NCBI GenBank assembly: GCA_017654935.2
Contig: CM065704.1
Coordinates: 19,837,019 to 19,901,018, forward strand
Direction: 5' to 3'
DNA length: 64,000 bases
Origin: Phymorhynchus buccinoides
Taxonomy: Eukaryota > Mollusca > Gastropoda > Neogastropoda > Raphitomidae
The translations under genes were made by a program, and so were the position numbers. Position 1 is the stretch's first letter; each line of letters starts with the position of its first letter. A model generated the notes under the pieces. It worked only from the letters and a program-made list of their open reading frames with translations, was not told the origin of the DNA and ran no database searches. Of this stretch, positions 58,102 to 64,000 are shown in pieces.

Positions 58102-58266
58102 TAGACGCGTAAGTTCGTACGGAAACCCAAAAGTAAGTGAAAGAAAGAAGCGTAAACATTTATGGATTAGGGGAAATTCGGACACGTGCGCAAATCTGTC
58201 CCCTTCTTTTTTTATAACTTATTTACGGATTGCGTACGGTTTTCCGCACGGAATCTCCGCATACAT
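58102..58266. mobile_element. Second copy of the short palindromic MITE
   Basis: ACGCGTAAGTTCGTACGGAA and AAGTAAGTGAAAGAAAGAAG on the left face CTTCTTTTTTTATAACTTAT and TTCCGCACGGAATCTCCGCA on the right. Same family as 46637-46792, with a different centre. Confidence 0.65.
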
Positions 58267-58740
58267 GTGTACACGGCCAACGCTAGTGTGACAGATTCGC
58301 AGTCATTAAAATGAAATATAATCACACTCAGTGAGAGCACTTTCATTTACCATTAAACTGTTGGTGGAATTGATGTCATAGGCATCATTGTCACAATCTA
58401 GGGCACCTTTATGACCAAAAATAATTTTATTTGGTCTGGTAGTTAAGGTGCTAGAACTCGCTACAAATGATGTTCACATACAGACAGATAGACTGGCAGA
58501 CAGAGACACGCACAGACTTCGTTCCCATGCCGGTGAACTCCGAATCTTATAGAACTTGGAGAGCACACAACAAATACAAGTCAGCCAAAAAAATCGAATG
58601 TTAAATCCCAACATAACTTTCAAATGAGATTCAGTGATAGTAATGAGAGAGAAACAATGGGCTCTGTAATGGGATGGCCCCAAATGGCTAGGACAGACTA
58701 GGAATGTTGCACGTCGTTGTATTCTTTTATGCATATATAT
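58267..58740. other. Spacer, no gene seen
   Basis: No recognised feature. Confidence 0.4.
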
Positions 58741-58741
58741 A

Positions 58742-58744
<3 letters not shown>

Positions 58745-58803
<59 letters not shown>
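58745..58803. repeat. (CT)n microsatellite
   Basis: About 29 CT units after a short (TA)n. Confidence 0.97.
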
Positions 58804-58805
<2 letters not shown>

Positions 58806-58829
58806 AACAGTAAAAACTGTTTAACTACT

Positions 58830-59214
<385 letters not shown>

Positions 59215-59302
59215 CACAAAAGCTTCGTTGACTTTTTCTCTATGTCTTTGCGTGGGCTCCGTGTTGTTACGTGTAATGTAGTGTATTTGCCCATGCAAAC
59301 GT

Positions 59303-59306
<4 letters not shown>

Positions 59307-59381
<75 letters not shown>
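59307..59381. repeat. (GA)n microsatellite
   Basis: About 37 GA units, facing the upstream (CT)n across 93 bp. No LINE sequence recognised between them. Confidence 0.97.
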
Positions 59382-59383
<2 letters not shown>

Positions 59384-59751
59384 AAGATACTCCACATGTT
59401 CATTAACATCCTTTAGCTGTGTGAGAGACAAGCAGTTTAGATAGAGCTTGTCTGAAAACAGCATGCAGCCATCATTATTCTGATTTAGCATAGTTCCGCT
59501 TGGCAGTCAGCAATGTATTCAAGTTACGCAACAACAACAAACAAAAAACACCCACATATGTTATGTTCGTTTGTACACATGTGTGGCAGCCATTCACAGT
59601 GACTAGTCTGAAAACTGTCCTTACTGTGATACTCGGATGGGTGGGTTTAATACGGACACAGCTAATGCAGTTTTATCTGGAGCAGAAAAGAAGGAAAGTC
59701 GGGATCGATGCCATGTAATACGGATGAAATCAGTCGCTATTTTGTTGGGGG
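59382..59751. other. Spacer, no gene seen
   Basis: No recognised feature before the TIR element. Confidence 0.4.
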
Positions 59752-60039
59752 TAGCTCACGATTCTTGGGAGCACGTTTATTGGGAGCTTTTGTTCTCAAC
59801 GATTACCTCACTCATGTTCACCCAACCGGAAAACCCGTACAAGGTGTAACGTTTTCTGGGAGCATGGCTAGCACGATTCCTGGGAAGTTCAATTTTTATT
59901 TCGATGGTATAATACATTCTGACTGTTAGTAGGCCTACTCGGTGTAATGTTGTTGAGAATCTGAGAAGTGGGTTCACTATATGGCTTTTGTAGTGTTCAG
60001 ACAGTTTTTTTAAACCTGTGTCAATGAACATTGCATGCT

Positions 60040-60245
60040 CGGAAGCATACTTTTGGTACCACATACCGCTAGACCCCCACACATTATTGTTTGGCTGGGC
60101 ATGTGTGTGTGGGTGCACATGTATGTGTGTGTGTGCCCATGCAAAGAGATATGTTGTGGGTCTAGCGGTATGTGGGTCTTGTTGTTTTACGGCTGAACAA
60201 TTATAGTGTGGGTCTAGCGGTATGTGGCACCAAAAGTATGCTTCT
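60040..60245. repeat. Hairpin nested in the TIR element
   Basis: GAAGCATACTTTTGGTACCA and ACATACCGCTAGACCC at 60043-60078 pair with the complementary phrase ending AAAAGTATGCTTC at 60245. An extra direct copy of TGGGTCTAGCGGTATGTGG lies at 60157. Confidence 0.8.
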
Positions 60246-60325
60246 TTTCATGTGCTATGTGCTGTGATTATTAAATAAATAAGGTTATAATATGTATGTA
60301 TGCATTTGTGTGCACGCTTGTGTTT

Positions 60326-60329
<4 letters not shown>

Positions 60330-60420
<91 letters not shown>

Positions 60421-60431
60421 GGGGGGGGGGG

Positions 60432-60492
<61 letters not shown>
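60330..60492. repeat. (GT)n, poly-G, (GT)n
   Basis: About 44 GT units, 13 G, then about 30 GT units. A duplicated GCATTTGTGTGCACGCTTGT phrase brackets the block (60302 and 60503). Confidence 0.97.
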
Positions 60493-60493
<1 letters not shown>

Positions 60494-60655
60494 TATGTAG
60501 GCATTTGTGTGCACGCTTGTGTTTGAGTGTGTGTGTGTGTGTGTGTGTGTGTCCCAAGAAACGTTCTAATTGTGTGTGACGGTTTCCCTCTACCAAGAAA
60601 CGTGCTCCCAACAAAAGTGCTCCCAACAAACGTGCTCCCAAGAATCGTGAGCCCC

Positions 60656-61771
60656 CGGCTATTTTATATAAAGCGCTTCTTACGCTATTGGTACAACTCC
60701 CATGGATGGTTGAATATCTGTTGAAACATGAAGCAAACCACAGGCTCCGTTTAATTAAAAGTACGATTATCGCCTTAGCATAAGGCTGTGTCAGACCAAT
60801 TGACATAAGCTAGAACACCAAGGCTACATAAAAATGTTGTTATGTTCTGCATAGTTATGCGGGGGTTGTCTTTAGCCATGGCAAGCTCCTAGCATAACAT
60901 CATCAGTCCCAAATCATCCGAAGTCGGAGTGTGGCTGCCCACGTGGCAGGTTAATAAAAAAAACCGGTCACACACGTAATGTTCTCAAAAGTACCATTAT
61001 ATATACAGATCTTCTTTATAATTATTGTGGTGTTTTCGCACCCGCTTGAGTATAATATGATCAAGAGCTGCGGAGTTTCTTATCCCCCAAATGTAACTGT
61101 TTGGAACCTACTTGACAATGCCATGATACTAAGGATTTTCACCAATTTAACTTAATCGTCAGAGAAAAAAAGAGATCACATGCTTGAAGAAAGCGCTTTT
61201 AAACACTCAACGGTTTATGTAATCATCACGACGATCTTTAAAAAAAGGGGCAATCTTTCGATTGTTCTAGAACTACTTTTTTTAAATTATAATAATAGAC
61301 TGGTCAGAAAATGTGTACAATAGCGATACCTGGTCATTCTGTGAAGATCGGTTCGCTTACAGAATAGTGTTTTCACATAATTATATGCAATAAAAGAAAG
61401 AATAATACCACCAGTACTCACATATCATTTTGAGTAAATTCATTCCAAACGGTTATGACTACAAACAAATGCAGCGAAGCACATTAAAATTCCAACGAGT
61501 TTGCTTTGTACAATTTCATCGAAGTCATGTGACTATTCTTTCACTAACAAGGCAACCCATGTTCTTCTCTTACAACATATCATCCAGGACAAATAAAATA
61601 CTTGAACAAATGTTTCCATGAGTCTTAATTTCAACTATACCTTTATGAAAAAGAAAGGCAATGTATTGAAAGCAAACAAACACCACAAATCAATACTATA
61701 ACACCTAACATGAAACCGGCATGACCCACTTTTTGTGCAAATAAGCATGATTAGATTGAGTTGGATCGTAA
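60656..61771. other. Spacer, no gene seen
   Basis: AT-rich, no coding sequence or repeat recognised. Confidence 0.45.
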
Positions 61772-61953
61772 CTTGTTTGTTAGTTTCATGTTATTTGTTA
61801 TTCTCATTGTGTCAGTTACGTAGCACACGCACACACGCACGCACGCGCGCACACGCACGCACGCGCGCACACACACGCACGCACGCACACGCACGCACAC
61901 TCACTTGTTTGTTAGTTTCATGTTATTTGTTATTCTCATTGTGTCAGTTACGT

Positions 61954-61998
<45 letters not shown>

Positions 61999-62102
61999 GC
62001 GCGCGCGCGCGCGCGCGCGCACGCACATACACACACTCACACTCACACGAGAAGTGGATAGACGTTAAATGAAACACACACACACACACGCACACACACA
62101 CA
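61772..62102. repeat. 132-bp tandem duplication with CA/CG tracts, including (CG)n
   Basis: A phrase starting ACTTGTTTGTTAGTTTCATG and ending TTACGTAGCACAC occurs at 61770 and 61902, each followed by CA/CG repeats. The second contains about 18 pure CG units (61984-62020), a strong Z-DNA-forming sequence. Confidence 0.9.
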
Positions 62103-62517
62103 CATGCATTGCATACATGTCTCTTTAGCGTGGTGGTGATTTGTGTTTAACGTCCTCTCGACCTGGGCAGGCACATACTTGACATGTGTTTTGGTTAGGT
62201 ATGAAAATGAAAATAAAACAAACACAAAGACGTAAACAGACGTTACACTGACATAGACAACGTGAAAATAATGATGGGGGACTTTCTCTAGGTGGCAAAG
62301 AGTATGGAAGCATCTCAGTTGAAATGATTTAAAACCATAAAAATGTAATTGGCGACAAGGTCAAGGAGTTGTAAAATAGTTACAATGATGTAAAAAAAAA
62401 AAAGAAGATATTAACCGAAAGTTTGTTTTGCGTCCTCCGGGCCGAAGCCATATGGGACATTTCGTTAGATTAAGTTATAGTTTCTTTTTGATAAAGTTGA
62501 AATAAAAGATATTGAAT

Positions 62518-62730
62518 GGAAAATGGTGTTTTACGTCCTCTCGGTCATAGACACATATAATTATGGGACATTTGTAAATACAAAGATGGTGGGAACAATA
62601 CTGGCTGCAATGCCCGGAGGCAGTGCAACACCAGTAAAGTCCTGATCTTTTGACAATATAGATAGGTGTAGCGGTAACTACGCCTCAGTTAAACCTCATC
62701 GGCTATGGTACCGCGCACCGCCACATCTTT
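62518..62730. repeat. 200-bp dispersed repeat, partner of 58830-59028
   Basis: Inverted relative to the first copy. Contains AAACCTCATCGGCTATGG and GCAATGCCCGGAGGC and begins at a TTTTACGTCCTCT phrase. Confidence 0.75.
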
Positions 62731-62876
62731 TGAATGAATTGAAATCTTAATCCTAAAAATAAAAGATATTTGGAAGTTCAGTTTAACGTCGCGTATCGGC
62801 TTTCGCCATGTAGGCCTACGACGGGCTGAACAAACCAACCAGGTTATAAACAAAAATTTATGTTCCTGAATCACTG

Positions 62877-62902
62877 TCTTAGCCAAAAGGCCGAGAAGCG
62901 AT
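62877..62902 (-). ncRNA. U2 snRNA 5'-end fragment (26 nt, not a gene)
   Basis: On the minus strand ATCGCTTCTCGGCCTTTTGG and the next six bases CTAAGA match the first 26 nt of metazoan U2 snRNA exactly. The following sequence does not continue as U2, so it lacks the branch-site-recognition region, Sm site and 3' stem-loops. It is a pseudogene scrap, perhaps a retrotransposition chimera. Confidence 0.75.
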
Positions 62903-63000
62903 CAGAATCGTCAAAAGATATTTGAATTATTCTTTACGTCTCTCGGCCGAAGCCATATGGGAAAAAGATATTTAGTAGTTGGCCTGACTACAACCCCCCA

Positions 63001-64000
63001 GTTGTGAGTTAAAATTCCAGGTCTACCTGGTTAAAAATTTGCAAAGATATTTTATTATTAAAACAACAACATTGGCCCTTAATTAGGCTAAAAAAAAGTT
63101 TTTACAAAAATGTGTATTGTTATTTACATAAATATGTTGATATTATAGCTATATAGCAAAAAGGTTAAAAAAAGGTATCGTCTATAATTAATGGTCCGAC
63201 CAGGGGAAGGAACTCTCTCCCCTGGGACTTCCCCGTCTGTTGTAACAGGGGGTGAGGGGGGGGGGGGGGGGGGGTATTTACATCAAGGACCGTAAAAAGT
63301 GTTAATATTCTTGTTTTGATCCTAGAGTGTGTGTGGGGGGGGGGGGACGGGGGGGGATCCCGGAGGGGGGATCCCGGAGGGTCTCGACCCCCAAGAGAGG
63401 GCAGACCCACTGAAGGAGGAGACGCAAGACATCCTCGCGTCACAACCAACAATGGGCCCGCCCCCACATGGAGGGAGACCGACTCACGGGCTTGGGGGAT
63501 GGGCGGGGTGGGGGACCTCCGCACGGGTAAATATATACAAAAAGGATCTGCTTTTGTATGTATCGTTTAAGGGGCAAATCATTATACCACAAAAAGTATG
63601 TGATAGGTCTTATGTGCAGGATTAAATTCTGATCCGAGGGTGAATAAAAGTGTGGTGAAGTATTGTCAAAGATAACTTAATTTGCCATTTGGGAAAAGCA
63701 ATTTATCTCTCCTATATAAAATATGAGTATCCGATATTGAAAATGGTGTTATTGTGTGATTAAAAAGATTGTAATAGTATCTCGGAGTCTAGAGGCCCCT
63801 GGCGAGTGATCTGTACGGCAAGTAAATATAATAAAATACTTGATGTTAAAAGTTACTTATAAAAATATAGTGATCTTGGTATGAGAGTATGTATGTTTTG
63901 TGTGCAGAGTTAGTGGAGGAATAAAACTATGAAGGTATGCTTACGGCGTAAACTAATTGCTAAAGCTATTTCAATTGTTTCGAATTTTCGTAAGCATACT
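63001..64000. other. Spacer with poly-G tracts; no gene seen
   Basis: G runs near 63247-63274 and 63336-63356, and a GC-rich stretch with a tandem GGAGGGGGGATCCC-type phrase (63350-63380). The last 65 bp begin GTATGCTTACG and end CGTAAGCATAC, a small inverted repeat cut by the window edge. Confidence 0.5.

Larger units (their letters stand above)
59752..60655. mobile_element. TIR element with GGGAGCACGTTT repeats
   Basis: The left end CTCACGATTCTTGGGAGCAC is the inverse of the right end GTGCTCCCAAGAATCGTGAG. Further CTCCCAACAAA words follow on the right and CTGGGAGCATG words on the left. A hairpin and a long (GT)n/poly-G/(GT)n block lie inside. No coding capacity; target duplication not identified. 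Confidence 0.7.
62120..63000. repeat. Dispersed degenerate phrase (TTTACGTCCTCTCGGCCGAAGC type)
   Basis: Variants occur near 62138 (TTTAACGTCCTCTCGACC), 62430 (GCGTCCTCCGGGCCGAAGCC), 62530 (TTTTACGTCCTCTCGGTC), 62785 (TTTAACGTCGCGTATCGGC) and 62936 (TTACGTCTCTCGGCCGAAGC). Several are followed by ATATGGGA and preceded by AAAAGATATT. Function unknown. Confidence 0.6.

Noticed and set aside
62877..62960. Complete U2 snRNA gene
   Set aside because: Only the first 26 nt match; the rest of U2, including the Sm site, is absent.

Overview
The window is eukaryotic, repeat-dominated DNA with almost no host coding sequence. Very long (CT)n/(GA)n, (GT)n/(CA)n and poly-G tracts, several unrelated LINE-type retrotransposons, a Penelope-like element, tRNA-derived SINEs, one class A GPCR exon and the recurrent word AGGGAGATAA (for example inverted near 11404 and 11524) suggest an invertebrate, probably a marine mollusc and possibly a gastropod. 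That placement is inference; nothing here fixes the species. No bacterial-style operon, rRNA, functional tRNA or CRISPR array was seen.

Layout. 0-8 kb: a 5'-truncated LINE on the minus strand, a hairpin-terminated foldback element, and a 500-N scaffold gap whose two flanks are the same 1,469 bp. 8-13.5 kb: compound microsatellites, a decayed LINE, a possible solo LTR and a possible host exon. 14-17.6 kb: a second, inverted-duplicated foldback copy, a piggyBac-type MITE and diverged tandem repeats. 18-31 kb: LINE copies that begin or end in (CT)n/(GA)n, a related foldback family, and nested mariner/pogo-type and other TIR elements. 31.5-34.1 kb: a hammerhead-bearing repeat split by a 1.75-kb TIR element, then the GPCR exon. 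36.7-38.35 kb: a large AT-rich foldback. 38.5-45.6 kb: three minus-strand LINE copies lying end to end inside one broken (GA)n tract; the last is a full-length 5.6-kb element with ORF1, endonuclease, reverse transcriptase and a 2A-like motif. 45.9-50.4 kb: a SINE, a short MITE, a second 5' end of the microsatellite-associated LINE, and a foldback with 6-bp target duplications holding a LINE with RNase H. 52.3-55.9 kb: a Penelope-like element (RT plus GIY-YIG) with hammerhead ribozymes in its flanking repeats. 57-64 kb: an interstitial telomeric tract, more MITEs, microsatellites and a 26-nt U2 snRNA 5'-end match.

The two most informative systems are (1) LINE copies from at least two protein families whose junctions fall in (CT)n microsatellites, with short-period 3' tails ending in TTC or TTCG at the tract, and (2) the Penelope-like element whose flanking unit carries a hammerhead with every invariant core base. 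The gap-flanking duplication looks like an unmerged contig overlap and should be settled before copy number is interpreted. Several LINE frameshifts are +1 changes in homopolymers and could be consensus errors.
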